Shown: one piece after another, positions 9,354 through 18,810 of the stretch | Layout of the letters: each line of letters opens with the position of its first letter | How positions within the stretch are numbered: position 1 is the first letter of the stretch | Assembly: GCF_024124665.1 (NCBI RefSeq) | Contig: NZ_JAMXSB010000007.1 | Location: 62,001-126,000, forward strand | Direction of reading: 5' to 3' | DNA: 64,000 nt | Source of the DNA: Pleionea sp. CnH1-48 | Lineage (GTDB): Bacteria > Pseudomonadota > Gammaproteobacteria > Enterobacterales > Kangiellaceae | Made by a program: the position numbers and the translations under genes | The notes under the pieces: generated by a model | Databases searched by the model: none | The model's input: only the letters and a program-made list of their open reading frames with translations | Told to the model about the DNA's origin: nothing

Positions 9354-11273
9354 TTAATGCTCGCCAGCAGGACCACCAATAGGATTATTGGTACTGTCAG
9401 CACCGGTTTTTCCTGTTGGATTCGATGGAGGCGTAGAGTCATCACCATCCCAACCTTGTGGTGGGCGAGGTTCTTTACCTTCCATAATGTCATCAATCTG
9501 AGTCGCATCGATGGTTTCATACTTCATTAATGCTTTAGCCATCGCCTCCAGCTGCTCTTTATGTTCTTCCAACAAAGCCTCAGCACGCTTGTAGTTGCGA
9601 TCAATGATAGTACGAACTTCTTCATCAATGGCGGTTTGGGTATTCGCAGAAATATTCTTATGCTGCGTTACCGAACGGCCTAAGAACACTTCGCCTTCTT
9701 CTTCAGAGTAAGTTAAAGGACCAAGACGCTCAGATAATCCCCAGTTAGTCACCATATTGCGAGCAATTTCGGTGGCTCTCTGAATATCATTAGAAGCTCC
9801 TGTAGTCACCCCTTCTTTGCCGTTAATCATTTCTTCGGCAATACGACCACCGTACAAAGAACTCAACATGCTTTCGAGCTGCTCTTTGCTCTGGCTGTAT
9901 TTGTCTTCTTCAGGCAAATACATGGTGACACCTAACGCACGGCCACGAGGAATAATACTCACTTTATAAACGGGATCATGACTTGGCACTAAGCGTCCAA
10001 CAATAGCGTGACCCGCTTCATGATACGCCGTGTTGAGCTTTTCTTCTTCGCTCATCACCATTGAGCGTCGCTCAGCACCCATCATAATTTTGTCTTTTGC
10101 TTTATCGAACTCTTCCATACTCACAGTACGACGATTGGCTCGAGCAGCAAAAAGCGCGGCTTCGTTAACCAGGTTAGCCAAATCAGCACCTGAGAAACCA
10201 GGCGTACCACGGGCAATCACTGCCGCGTCCACATCATCGTTTAATGGAACTTTGCGCATGTGAACTTTCAGGATCTGCTCACGACCGCGAATATCAGGCA
10301 AGCCGACAACCACTTGACGGTCAAAACGACCAGGACGTAATAAGGCAGGGTCCAGCACATCCGGTCTGTTGGTCGCAGCAATCACGATAACGCCTTCGCC
10401 ACCTTCAAAACCGTCCATCTCAACCAGCAACTGATTAAGTGTTTGCTCACGCTCGTCGTGCCCGCCACCCAGGCCAGCACCACGATGGCGACCTACAGCA
10501 TCAATCTCGTCGATGAAAATAATGCAAGGCGCATGTTTTTTGGCTTGTTCGAACATATCGCGAACACGAGAAGCACCCACACCCACAAACATCTCTACAA
10601 AATCAGAACCAGAAATGGTAAAGAAAGGTACTTTCGCTTCACCTGCAATGGCTTTAGCAATCAAGGTTTTACCCGTACCAGGAGGTCCCACCATCAATAC
10701 ACCACGCGGGATCTTGCCGCCTAAACGCTGGAACTTACCAGGGTCACGCAAAAAGTCGACCAGCTCTTTCACTTCTTCTTTAGCTTCTTCGACACCAGCG
10801 ACATCAGCAAAAGTGGTCTTAACCTGATCTTCTCCCATCATGCGTGCTTTGCTTTTGCCAAACGACATGGCGCCACGGCCACCACCGCCTTGCATCTGCC
10901 GCAGCATAAAAATCCAAAACGCAATAATTAGGATAATCGGCAACCAATACAGCAGAATACTCAGGAAAGCGCTCCCTTCATCTTCTCGGCTACCTTCAAA
11001 CTTAACATCGTTTGCTAGCATGACTTCGACGGCTTCTTCATGGCTACCGTAAGGAATAACGGCTTTCTTGCGCTCGCCAGACGTTAAGTCAGCTTCGATT
11101 TCGTCACGACCAATCTTGGCCTGTGAGACACGATGAGCTTTTACATCCTCTACAAACTGAGAGAAGGTGTATTCATCCGAATAACTTTGTGTGGGTCCAA
11201 AATTGTTAAAGACCGTAATCAATACCAATGCAATGATTACCCACAGCAATAAATTTTTTGCCATATCGTTCAA
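9354..11273 (-). CDS. ftsH: FtsH, membrane-anchored ATP-dependent zinc metalloprotease
   Basis: Hexameric AAA+ protease of the inner membrane that degrades misassembled membrane proteins and regulators such as LpxC. Two membrane helices (about 7-24 and 103-123) flank a periplasmic domain; then Walker A GPPGTGKT (196-203), Walker B IIFIDEID (251-258), the SRH with RPGRFDRQ, and zinc site HEAGH (418-422). 639 aa. The start shown is TTG, preceded by TGAGGT at good spacing; an in-frame ATG three codons on (MAKNLLLW) is the alternative but is too far from that ribosome site. Probably co-transcribed with rlmE upstream. Confidence 0.97.
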   Translation of the reverse strand: MNDMAKNLLLWVIIALVLITVFNNFGPTQSYSDEYTFSQFVEDVKAHRVSQAKIGRDEIEADLTSGERKKAVIPYGSHEEAVEVMLANDVKFEGSREDEGSAFLSILLYWLPIILIIAFWIFMLRQMQGGGGRGAMSFGKSKARMMGEDQVKTTFADVAGVEEAKEEVKELVDFLRDPGKFQRLGGKIPRGVLMVGPPGTGKTLIAKAIAGEAKVPFFTISGSDFVEMFVGVGASRVRDMFEQAKKHAPCIIFIDEIDAVGRHRGAGLGGGHDEREQTLNQLLVEMDGFEGGEGVIVIAATNRPDVLDPALLRPGRFDRQVVVGLPDIRGREQILKVHMRKVPLNDDVDAAVIARGTPGFSGADLANLVNEAALFAARANRRTVSMEEFDKAKDKIMMGAERRSMVMSEEEKLNTAYHEAGHAIVGRLVPSHDPVYKVSIIPRGRALGVTMYLPEEDKYSQSKEQLESMLSSLYGGRIAEEMINGKEGVTTGASNDIQRATEIARNMVTNWGLSERLGPLTYSEEEGEVFLGRSVTQHKNISANTQTAIDEEVRTIIDRNYKRAEALLEEHKEQLEAMAKALMKYETIDATQIDDIMEGKEPRPPQGWDGDDSTPPSNPTGKTGADSTNNPIGGPAGEH

Positions 11274-11381
11274 GGCTACAACCTCACATGTCCACTTCTA
11301 TTTAGGCATTATTACCCAAGGACTAACAGAGTCAAATAATCATTACAATCTCATGCCGAAAGATGTAATGATTGTCTCAAT

Positions 11382-12002
11382 TTAACCCTTAAAGCCCTTG
11401 GCCATTATATAAACTTCTCGAGAACGCGCTCGCGATGCTTCTGGTTTACGTGTTTTCACAACATTGAATACTTGCCGCGTTTGGCGCATATAGTCATCAA
11501 ACCCTTCGCCATGAAACACCTTCACCAAAAAACTACCACCTTTGGCGAGTACATTCTGAGCTAAATCCAGTGCTAACTCAGCCAGATACATGGCTCTGGG
11601 CTGATCGACGGCACTCATCCCACTTATATTGGGGGCCATATCTGATAAAACAAGGTCTGCTTTACGTTCACCAATATTATCTAGCAATTGCTTCAGCACA
11701 GCCTCCTCTCGGAAGTCCCCCTGGATAAACTCAACCCCGGCTAACGGGTCCATAGGGAGGATATCCAGAGCAAATACATGCCCCGTATCTCCAACCTTCT
11801 CTATGGCCAGTTCTGACCAGCCACCTGGAGCCGCCCCCAAGTCAACAACCGTCATCCCTTTGCGGAACAACTTGTCTTTTTGGTCAAGTTCTTCTAGCTT
11901 AAATAACGCACGGGAGCGCCTGCCTTCAAATTGGGCCTTTTTTACAAAGGTGTCGTCAAAATGTTCTTTTAACCAACGTTTACTGCTTTTGCTACGTGCC
12001 AT
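11382..12002 (-). CDS. rlmE: RlmE (RrmJ/FtsJ), 23S rRNA 2'-O-ribose methyltransferase
   Basis: SAM-dependent methyltransferase that modifies U2552 of 23S rRNA in the ribosomal A loop. Shows the N-terminal basic [15 protein letters not shown], the SAM loop [24 protein letters not shown] and [11 protein letters not shown] carrying the K-D-K-E catalytic set, ending in the [13 protein letters not shown] tail. 206 aa is the standard length. Located upstream of ftsH and divergent from yhbY, the arrangement known in E. coli. Confidence 0.96.
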   Translation of the reverse strand: MARSKSSKRWLKEHFDDTFVKKAQFEGRRSRALFKLEELDQKDKLFRKGMTVVDLGAAPGGWSELAIEKVGDTGHVFALDILPMDPLAGVEFIQGDFREEAVLKQLLDNIGERKADLVLSDMAPNISGMSAVDQPRAMYLAELALDLAQNVLAKGGSFLVKVFHGEGFDDYMRQTRQVFNVVKTRKPEASRARSREVYIMAKGFKG

Positions 12003-12049
12003 ATCCAGCTCATTTTTCTCAGTAGTCTCTCTATTATAAAGATCTCTGA

Positions 12050-12077
12050 TTGAGCTTGCATGAAGATCGGGTAAAAT
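12050..12077 (+). promoter_or_regulatory. Putative promoter of yhbY in the rlmE-yhbY divergent region
   Basis: TTGAGC (12050-12055) and TAAAAT (12072-12077) are 16 bases apart, 25 bases before the yhbY start. A minus-strand TATAAT (complement of 12033-12038) could serve rlmE-ftsH, so the two promoters would overlap. Confidence 0.45.
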
Positions 12078-12102
12078 ACCCGCCCCAAATTTGGAGAATG
12101 TA

Positions 12103-12402
12103 ATGAAATTAAGTACTCAGCAGATCAAACACCTGCGCGCGCAGGCCCATAGCTTAAAACCCGTGGTTATGGTGGGAGCCAATGGCATCACCGAAAACCT
12201 GATGGAAGAAATTAATATTGCCCTGACCGCTCACGAACTGATTAAAATCAAAGTTCGCGCCGAAGAGCGCGCAGAACGTGATGCGTTAATTGAGCTTATT
12301 TGCAAAAAGTCAGATGCCACGCCCGTCCAACGAGTTGGTCATAATCTCACGCTTTTCCGCCGCAACAAAAATAAGCCAAAGATTGAAATTCCTAGTAAGT
12401 AA
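12103..12402 (+). CDS. yhbY: YhbY, CRM-domain RNA-binding protein
   Basis: Small ribosome-assembly associated RNA-binding protein of the CRM (chloroplast RNA splicing and ribosome maturation) family. It has the [20 protein letters not shown] opening, the GANG motif matching the GxxG loop (VMVGANGIT), ELIKIKV, and [10 protein letters not shown] near the end. 99 aa. The ATG at 12103 is chosen over TTG 12091 because GGAGAATGTA immediately precedes it. Its last bases overlap the convergent minus-strand gene by 11. Confidence 0.93.
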   Translation: MKLSTQQIKHLRAQAHSLKPVVMVGANGITENLMEEINIALTAHELIKIKVRAEERAERDALIELICKKSDATPVQRVGHNLTLFRRNKNKPKIEIPSK

Positions 12403-12664
12403 CCCGCTGGCGAATGCCCACTAGTATTTGTTGGCCTTTCTCCCGGTATTCTTGCCAATAACTTCTGATGACTTGATTCATACGCGTCCTAACCTTGGGC
12501 GCAAGTCCCTCATAGAATAAGTAAGTAGACGCCAACATCATAAGCACAATGGTCAGTTTACTGACTTTTACCAGTGCAAATACCGACATCACCACCATAA
12601 ATAGAGCCCATACCATCCCCAGAGTGCCTACGGTCAAGCAAATATCTCTTTGAGTTTTTTTCAC
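12392..12664 (-). CDS. Small two-helix membrane protein, function unknown
   Basis: A 90-aa product with two hydrophobic segments (about residues 10-30 and 35-52) and a basic C-terminal tail (RTRMNQVIRSYWQEYREKGQQ), probably an inner-membrane protein. It starts at GTG 12664 with AGAAGGA at good distance, supporting real translation despite the GTG. It is convergent with yhbY and lies 98 bases downstream of the Zn-peptidase gene. I do not recognise the family. Confidence 0.6.
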   Translation of the reverse strand: MKKTQRDICLTVGTLGMVWALFMVVMSVFALVKVSKLTIVLMMLASTYLFYEGLAPKVRTRMNQVIRSYWQEYREKGQQILVGIRQRVTY

Positions 12665-12762
12665 AACTCGTCCTTCTTCAAATCCTTACTAGACCCTAAA
12701 TATACGATGTTCCTGCTCAGGTAGCGGTATTAAAATTGTAAATAAATCTATCGTTTATCAGC

Positions 12763-13443
12763 CTAGCGACGCAAAATCGCTATCCAACGCCAGACATTCA
12801 GCAAACTGGTTAAAGCGCCAGATACATAAGTTAGAGCAGCTGCTCGCAGCAGAGATTTAACCACCTTGAGCTCTTGTGGCGACAAATACTCTCCCTGCTC
12901 CAAAATTGGTAATGCTTTGTTAAAACTGGCATCCCACTCCACTGGCAATGTCACACAATGAACGATCACGCCCAGCAACATATTAGAGAGAGCAAACAAC
13001 AACAAAAAGACGGTAACGTGCGGCGAATGAAAGATGGAGCCAATAAAGGGCGTGATCAAATACCCCATCACTCCCACTTTTTCGGCCTGCGCAGCGAATA
13101 CCGCAAGCCGACTGCGCCACTTAAGCAAAGGCTCTTCTCGAGCATCCTGCAAAGCATGCCCTACTTCATGCGCAGCCACCGCTACAGCACTTAAAGAACG
13201 ATCATGATAAAAACGGTGAGACAGGCGCACCACTTTGTCTTGTGGGTCGTAGTGGTCGCCTTCCGGGATGGCTTCTAAAGTCACAGGCAATTGAAAACGG
13301 TCAATTAAATGCTGAGCCAGCTCTCCTCCGGTACCCGGCAGGCGCTCATAGGGAACAGAGTATTTGTCGAGAACGTGTTTTACCCACCATCCTGGTCCCA
13401 GAATAATAAGTAAGAACAATAGAATACCGAAGATTACGAACAC
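12763..13443 (-). CDS. YugP-like neutral zinc metallopeptidase (membrane)
   Basis: Resembles the Zn_peptidase_2 (YugP) family of membrane metallopeptidases. The 226-aa product has an N-terminal helix (2-20), the zinc motif HEVGH at residues 92-96 in a helix following SLSAVAVAA, hydrophobic segments around 122-160, and a family-like EWDASFNKALPIL segment before the last helix. Substrate unknown. Single gene, apparently not coupled to its neighbours. Confidence 0.88.
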   Translation of the reverse strand: MFVIFGILLFLLIILGPGWWVKHVLDKYSVPYERLPGTGGELAQHLIDRFQLPVTLEAIPEGDHYDPQDKVVRLSHRFYHDRSLSAVAVAAHEVGHALQDAREEPLLKWRSRLAVFAAQAEKVGVMGYLITPFIGSIFHSPHVTVFLLLFALSNMLLGVIVHCVTLPVEWDASFNKALPILEQGEYLSPQELKVVKSLLRAAALTYVSGALTSLLNVWRWIAILRR

Positions 13444-13514
13444 TCACTTTTCCTCAATGAATTCAGCCACTCAGCAGTCAAAGTGTAGCGATTTTCGTGG
13501 TAAAGAGATAGCAG

Positions 13515-13542
13515 AATGCCGCCACTTAAAGTGGGCGGCATT
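13515..13542 (-). terminator. Hairpin 3' of the receiver-domain gene
   Basis: AATGCCGCC / GGCGGCATT arms with partial pairing inside, 39 bases beyond the stop of the minus-strand receiver gene. Strong stem but poor T-tract; likely terminator. Confidence 0.55.
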
Positions 13543-13580
13543 ATAAAGATGAAGAGCGATGGTTCTTTTATGAAATGTCT

Positions 13581-14873
13581 CTAATAAGCTTCGGCAGTGG
13601 TATAAGGCTGACGCTCTAGAGAAAACACAACGCTGTTAATACCTGTGATACTGGCGTTGTTAGGCAACAGTTGAACTAATGATAAAGGCTTACCTTTGTA
13701 AGCTTCGCAACGACCATCTGATCCCATCATCGAATAAGGTTGACTTAATGAAGGTTGTTCTCTCATGGGTGTATAGAGCACTTCATCATTCACACCGCGA
13801 AAGAGTAAACCAGAATGTGCTTCAACCAGAGAAACACCAAAACAATCTGAGGTTTGATAATAACGTTTACCATCAAACTCTCGTAGCCAACCCTGATTAT
13901 TGATTTGAAATAGATAATCCGTTTCTGCTACCAGATTCATCCATTGTCCACTGGAACCAATACCCAGCAAACTGCCAACAGCCCTGCCGTCGGCATCGAT
14001 CGCCTGCACTACCAAGGTCACGGATTGTTCTGCCGTTTGTGGTGTTGCCACCATAGCGACCTGTTGTTGGCCTGCTTCAGATATCTTATCGCGCCAATCA
14101 TTATTAAGAGCAACCTGTTGCTCCCATTGCTGAGACCATTGAACTCGCGTTTCCCAAATCTGCCATATCATCGCTGCGCCCAAAACTAAAAAGAGCCCAA
14201 GCAACGCAGACATTCGACGTGATAATTGCGCTTTGTTTTCCTGATAGGCTGTGACCAGATAATCACTGTGTGCTTCGGCACTTTCAATCAAACGATTATG
14301 TTGTTTGGTATGAAAACGAATAGAATCGCGAAAAATTTTCTGTGATTGCTGAAGCGTTTCTTCTCTTAACTCTCGTGTCGCATCATCTATTCGAAACGTT
14401 AATGCTGGTGCGATTTTGTTTTCAATCACCGACTCGAGCCATACCCGCATTTTTTCTTCAGCACTGGGTTCTTCATGATGCTCATGTTCATGATCGTGAC
14501 CAATAAGGTGGATCTTGGTCAGCGCGGTTTCTAATACATTCGAATCTAATATTTTGGGAATAACATCAACCGCTCCCGCTTCCTGCACTTGAGCCAAATA
14601 ATCAGCCCCCGAGCGTGCAGTAAACATCAAAATAGGAATGTTAGAAAGAGCGGAGTTTTGACGAATACGCTCAATAACCTGTAAACCATCCATATCGGGC
14701 ATGGAGTGGTCCATAAAGATGACTTGAGGTTGCTTAGATGCCAGAAACTCCAAAGCTTCCTGACCAGAATATGCAAAGTCTGCTTTTACCCCATAACGCG
14801 CAAGCATGCGCGACAGTACAACACAGGCAGAGCGAGAGTCATCAACTATGAGTGCGGTTTTAGTGATTGACAT
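13581..14873 (-). CDS. Membrane-tethered response-regulator-like protein (REC, TM, periplasmic domain)
   Basis: 430 aa with an unusual order. The CheY-like receiver (residues 5-122) has the acidic pair Asp11/Asp12, phosphoacceptor Asp55, Thr85 and Lys107. A His-rich linker (126-133) and a long helical region (135-220) follow, then one transmembrane helix (223-241), and a C-terminal domain of about 190 residues predicted to lie in the periplasm. No DNA-binding, GGDEF or kinase output is visible. The receiver looks competent for phosphorylation, so it may couple a cytoplasmic phosphosignal to an envelope output, or the reverse. The C-terminal domain is not recognised. Single gene. Confidence 0.8.
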   Translation of the reverse strand: MSITKTALIVDDSRSACVVLSRMLARYGVKADFAYSGQEALEFLASKQPQVIFMDHSMPDMDGLQVIERIRQNSALSNIPILMFTARSGADYLAQVQEAGAVDVIPKILDSNVLETALTKIHLIGHDHEHEHHEEPSAEEKMRVWLESVIENKIAPALTFRIDDATRELREETLQQSQKIFRDSIRFHTKQHNRLIESAEAHSDYLVTAYQENKAQLSRRMSALLGLFLVLGAAMIWQIWETRVQWSQQWEQQVALNNDWRDKISEAGQQQVAMVATPQTAEQSVTLVVQAIDADGRAVGSLLGIGSSGQWMNLVAETDYLFQINNQGWLREFDGKRYYQTSDCFGVSLVEAHSGLLFRGVNDEVLYTPMREQPSLSQPYSMMGSDGRCEAYKGKPLSLVQLLPNNASITGINSVVFSLERQPYTTAEAY

Positions 14874-15151
14874 GACAATCCTACCCTTAAAAAAGCTGTT
14901 ATTGTCGAGTATTTATGAACTGAATAACGTGAGCCAGTTATCAGTTGATTATTCAAATAGTTACGGCAACTCATTAAAGTTACAGAAATGTTAAAGCGGT
15001 CAACAAAATGGAACATTCCAATAACTAGTGTCTTGTTATGCTGGTAAAACTTCTTAATCCATTGTAATGAAAGACAGAGTTATACTCTTTTATCCTAGCT
15101 GATAAAGCGCTGATTGCAATGAAAGGGAGATAGAATGGGCAGGCGGACGAA

Positions 15152-15343
15152 CTAGATAATACGCAATAAAGAACCGATCAGAGAAAAAGAAGAGTCCCAA
15201 GACAACGACTCTTTTTTCAGTTGTTGTCTGGCACTTTTGCGTTTTGCTTTATAGGTTTTTTCGTGGACACTGGATTTAGTCATCAGTGGGTCACAAGCAA
15301 ACGGGTTGCGGGGTTTATTAAGCTTCTGCTTTTTACGTTTCAT
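15152..15343 (-). CDS. Small basic protein with a terminator hairpin inside its reading frame (ArfA-like logic)
   Basis: 63-aa Lys/Arg-rich product (MKRKKQKLNKPRNPFACDPL opening). The start is well supported: AAGGA six bases before ATG 15343. About codons 43-54 form an intrinsic-terminator hairpin (see 15181-15213), so most transcripts should end before the stop codon. This is how arfA of E. coli is organised, giving nonstop mRNA repressed by tmRNA. The protein has a DPL motif followed by basic residues and a late SWDSS, loosely like ArfA (DPLF, NWEAS), but lacks the KKGKGSY signature, so homology is unproven. Alternative: an unrelated small basic protein. Confidence 0.55.
   Translation of the reverse strand: MKRKKQKLNKPRNPFACDPLMTKSSVHEKTYKAKRKSARQQLKKESLSWDSSFSLIGSLLRII
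15181..15213 (-). terminator. Intrinsic terminator embedded in the 63-aa gene
   Basis: Minus-strand AAGAGTC (complement of 15207-15213), ten-base loop, GACTCTT (complement of 15190-15196), then TCTTTTTCT. On the plus strand the same stem is followed by TTTTTC, so it could work both ways. It precedes the 63-aa stop codon by about ten codons. Confidence 0.7.
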
Positions 15344-15572
15344 AGGATTTCCTTACAAGTTAAAAAGGCTCCACCAAGAAAACAGTCATTGTTAAACTAC
15401 TATGGAATACAGTTTTACAGGGTGTGCTTTTCTATCAATATAAATGATTCATAACTAAAAATGTCCCTGATTAACACTAGGATGCTCTTTATCATCCCTA
15501 GGCACTTCAAATCCTTGAAGCGCAGCCTGTCTTCTAACAAGCTGCGTCACATTATACTGAGATGGGCTTAAT

Positions 15573-16367
15573 TTACAACTGCTGCTGGTGCCAACGGCTG
15601 ATAATGTCAGCTATCTGGCGAACTCCATCAGTAAGCGCAGCGGGGCCTGGTTGCAATATATCAGCGGATTTTATTTCAAATATTTGTTGATTTTTTACTG
15701 CAGGAATAGCATCCCACCCAGCTCTTGCAGCGACTTTCTCGGGACGAAACTTTCGTCCACACCATGAACCTAAAATAATATCCGGTTGCCGCTCAATAAC
15801 ATCATCAGGGTTTTCAATAATACGATTCTTCCCTAAAGACTCTCCCGCCTTTTCGGGGAAGCACTCTTCTCCACCAGCACGTTCGATCAACTCTGACACC
15901 CAGCCAATACCAGTAATAAGCGGCTCATACCATTCTTCAAAATAGACTTTGGGCTTTACTTTGTACTGAGCTACTTGCGCATCGATGGAGTCAAGAGTTT
16001 GCTGCCACTGATGAATTAAAGCTTGTGCTTTATCAATGCAACCAATCATTGAACCCAGCATACGTATCATGGCGTAGATCTCTTCAATACTACGCTGATT
16101 AAATACATGAACCTGCACTCCGGCCCGAATAAGTTCTGCTGCAATGTCAGCCTGCATGTCAGAAAAACCCAAAACCAAGTCAGGCTCGAGGGCAAGTATC
16201 TTATCAATTTTGGCACTGGTAAAAGCAGAAACCTTGGGCTTTTCTTTACGCGCCTGAGGTGGTCTTACGGTATAACCAGACACTCCAACAATCCGGTCCT
16301 GCTCCCCCATTAAATATAAGGCTTCAGTGGTTTCTTCAGTTAAACAAACAATTCGAGTCGGATACAT
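15573..16367 (-). CDS. BtuF-like cobalamin/siderophore-type binding protein without signal peptide
   Basis: 264-aa protein of the periplasmic-binding-protein fold used for vitamin B12 and siderophores. Typical features: RIVCLTEETTEALYLMGEQDRIVGVS at the N-terminus, KIDKILALEPDLVLGFSD in the first lobe, the long central helix, and QPDIILGSWCG with AVKNQQIFEI in the second lobe. No signal peptide or lipobox is visible, so it is probably cytoplasmic, as in the BtuF-like family often annotated as cobalamin-binding. No btuC/btuD genes are nearby, so the ligand remains inference. Confidence 0.75.
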   Translation of the reverse strand: MYPTRIVCLTEETTEALYLMGEQDRIVGVSGYTVRPPQARKEKPKVSAFTSAKIDKILALEPDLVLGFSDMQADIAAELIRAGVQVHVFNQRSIEEIYAMIRMLGSMIGCIDKAQALIHQWQQTLDSIDAQVAQYKVKPKVYFEEWYEPLITGIGWVSELIERAGGEECFPEKAGESLGKNRIIENPDDVIERQPDIILGSWCGRKFRPEKVAARAGWDAIPAVKNQQIFEIKSADILQPGPAALTDGVRQIADIISRWHQQQL

Positions 16368-16634
16368 AATTCAAGTAGGTATTTCTAAAAATTAGATTTT
16401 ACTGAAATTCGCCCTCCATGAATAGAGAGCAAGCAAATCTCATTTAATGATACACATAATCTCCTTCTTCCCACTCTAATTAGTAATAAACCTGCTATAC
16501 CTATTATTGAGAAACAGACAAATTGTTTTATAGGTAACGATGCCTCAAATTCGATGTCGTCTGCTTTAACCAGTGGCAAATGCGTTGGCTTTAGTACACA
16601 ATAAAGTGAATTTTCAATCGCGAAAGGTACAGCA

Positions 16635-17009
16635 ATGCTATCTGATGAGCTTTTAAAGAATGCACTTGATAACACAATGGACATGATAATGATTCTGGAG
16701 GCCAATTTTGACGATGTGGGAGCCTCAAGAATTGTGTACGTTAATAGAGCATTTTGCGAAACCATGGGATATACCCAAGATGAACTGCTGGGGAAAAATC
16801 CAAGAATGCTTCAAGGCGATGATACAGACAAACGAACCAGAATGGATATTCGCGTGGCCTTAAAGCACAAAAAACCCATTCGCCGAGAAATTCTTAATGT
16901 CACTCAATCTGGAGAGTCCATTCAGTTAGACATTACGCTAACACCGTTAAAAAACGACAATGATGACGTCACACATTTTTTAGCTATTGAAAGAGTCGTT
17001 CAATCGTAA
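16635..17009 (+). CDS. Stand-alone PAS-domain protein, paralogue of the following gene
   Basis: 124 aa, essentially one PAS domain with PAC (NALDNTMDMIMILEANFDD ... VYVNRAFCETMGYTQDELLGKNPRMLQG). It closely matches the first 120 residues of the next gene, and both share AAAGGTAC before the start, pointing to tandem duplication with loss of the GGDEF half (or its gain by the copy). The motif resembles flavin-binding LOV/PAS domains, but the photoactive NCRFLQG is replaced by NPRMLQG, so no cysteine adduct is expected. Twelve bases separate it from the next gene. It could act as a sensory partner or decoy. Confidence 0.8.
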   Translation: MLSDELLKNALDNTMDMIMILEANFDDVGASRIVYVNRAFCETMGYTQDELLGKNPRMLQGDDTDKRTRMDIRVALKHKKPIRREILNVTQSGESIQLDITLTPLKNDNDDVTHFLAIERVVQS

Positions 17010-17021
17010 CAAAGGTACTTT

Positions 17022-17921
17022 ATGGAACTACCTGACTCGATATACAAACAGGCTTTGGACAATGCTTTGGATATGATCATGATCACCAAAGCCAACTTTG
17101 ATGACGTAGGTAATAGCCCTATTGTTTATATCAATAAAGCCTTTTGTCAGACGATGGAATACACTCAGGAAGAAATCATTGGTCAAAGCCCTCGTATTTT
17201 TCAAGGCGAAAAAACAGCGATGGAAGCCCGCGATAAAATACGCAACGCTCTTAATAACCTCCAGCCAGTTCAGACAGAAATCCTCAACTACACCAAAACA
17301 GGCAGAGAATGTTGGTTAGAACTGAGTATTGTACCTTTGGTCAATGAACATCAAGAAGTCACTCACTATCTGTCTATCGAGCGCGATCTCTCCGAAAAAA
17401 AAGCGATAGAACAAAAGCTCTACCGGGATGCCACCATCGACTCATTGAGTCAGCTGTCAAATCGACAACACTTTATGACGCTCAGCGAACAAGAGCTGCA
17501 TAAATCTCGTCGATATAAAACAAAAAGCTGTGTCCTGATGATGGATATTGATCATTTTAAAAGAGTTAACGATCAGTACGGCCACCAGATTGGTGACGAG
17601 GTCATCCGTGATACAGGACAAATCATTCAATCCAGCTCCCGTGATGCGGATATATGCGGGCGTATTGGCGGTGAGGAGTTTGCCGCTTTTCTGCCAGAAA
17701 CCTCGACAGAAGAAGCGCAAAACGTTGCCGAAAGGATCCGTAAAAGCATGGAGGAGCACAGCTGGAGCCATTACGGAATTCAAGGAAACATTACGCTTAG
17801 CATCGGTTTATCCGAGTTTCGCGCCGATGATACTTTCGAAATTCTCATTAAGCGAGCCGATGATGCCCTGTATCAGGCCAAATCATCAGGGCGAAACCGC
17901 ACAGTGACCAACAATCCTTAA
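17022..17921 (+). CDS. PAS-GGDEF diguanylate cyclase
   Basis: Probable c-di-GMP synthase. PAS/PAC domain at residues 1-125, then a GGDEF domain (about 130-298) with active-site GGEEF at 216-220 and an intact inhibitory I-site RDAD at 207-210, indicating product feedback. The segment DIDHFKRVNDQYGHQIGDEV carries the metal and nucleotide residues. No membrane segment; cytoplasmic. The PAS half is nearly duplicated as the separate gene just upstream, and the pair are presumably co-transcribed. Confidence 0.9.
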   Translation: MELPDSIYKQALDNALDMIMITKANFDDVGNSPIVYINKAFCQTMEYTQEEIIGQSPRIFQGEKTAMEARDKIRNALNNLQPVQTEILNYTKTGRECWLELSIVPLVNEHQEVTHYLSIERDLSEKKAIEQKLYRDATIDSLSQLSNRQHFMTLSEQELHKSRRYKTKSCVLMMDIDHFKRVNDQYGHQIGDEVIRDTGQIIQSSSRDADICGRIGGEEFAAFLPETSTEEAQNVAERIRKSMEEHSWSHYGIQGNITLSIGLSEFRADDTFEILIKRADDALYQAKSSGRNRTVTNNP

Positions 17922-17953
17922 GCAAGTATTTCTCACTCTATGCGACGAGCACT

Positions 17954-18661
17954 CTATCTTCGTCCCATACTGTTTTTAATAAGATAGGTCGCATAAAGTG
18001 TTTCACTAATAGTGATCTCTCCTACTTCAAAAACAGATTGATTAACTCTTCCCTGCTTTAATCCTCTATCACTAAACTCATTAAGAGCGACAGGAGCGAC
18101 TAAAGGGCGTTCAGACACGTTATAAAGCTGTAATAAAGATTGGTCAAAAGCAGCAGCAACATCAGCCGCCTTCTTTTTGATTTGCGCAACCGCTTTGGCT
18201 TTAGCCTGGCTTCTCAACTCATCTTCTTTAGAATGGAAAAGGCGTATATTACTGATATTACTAATACCAATCTCAAAAGCCTGAGTTAAAAAATCACTGT
18301 ATTTAGAAACATCTCTAAGCGTTAACTCAACGGTTCGACTCACAGTATAACCAATCAGTTTCCGCTTTCCATTTCGGTAATCATATTGCTGATTAAGCCT
18401 CAATTCTGAAGCTTTGATATCTCTCTTATTAATTCCCATTGACTTGAACAACTGCAATAACTTGGCAGCCTTTGCGTCAACACTGTTTTTCGCTTCTACC
18501 TGATTAGGCGCACTTTTTTCTAATGTCATAGAAATAGAAGCCGAGTCTGGTTGCACAACAACCTCTCCTGTACCAGATACTGAGATATGAGGCTGTTCAG
18601 GAATCGATTCAGCAAACGATACCTGGGCCACTAAAATAAGCACTAACCATAAATGTTTCAT
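17954..18661 (-). CDS. SIMPL-domain (DUF541) periplasmic protein
   Basis: 235-aa exported protein: Sec signal peptide (residues 1-17, cut after SFA), then a SIMPL domain with ISVSGTGEVVVQPDSASI at the start, LFKSMGINKRDIKASELRLNQQYDY in the middle and VGEITISETLYATYLI at the end. SIMPL proteins (for example YggE) are periplasmic and linked to oxidative stress, but their molecular role is unclear. GGGAG precedes the ATG. Convergent with the diguanylate cyclase; no operon partner. Confidence 0.85.
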   Translation of the reverse strand: MKHLWLVLILVAQVSFAESIPEQPHISVSGTGEVVVQPDSASISMTLEKSAPNQVEAKNSVDAKAAKLLQLFKSMGINKRDIKASELRLNQQYDYRNGKRKLIGYTVSRTVELTLRDVSKYSDFLTQAFEIGISNISNIRLFHSKEDELRSQAKAKAVAQIKKKAADVAAAFDQSLLQLYNVSERPLVAPVALNEFSDRGLKQGRVNQSVFEVGEITISETLYATYLIKNSMGRR

Positions 18662-18810
18662 AGCAAATCTCCCATTTTTTTATTAAGGACATATTACTGC
18701 AAACTCAACGTTCTCTTGTAAAGTTTTTGTAAAACTATCTGAGTGAATCTATCTTCCATAATAGCCTCAAGCCAATCCTTTGTTACACAGCAAAAATGAA
18801 ATGAGGTCTT

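Noticed and set aside
16635-16765. Blue-light LOV photoreceptor
   Set aside because: The NCRFLQG motif needed for the flavin-cysteinyl adduct is altered (NPRMLQG), so the photoactive Cys is missing.
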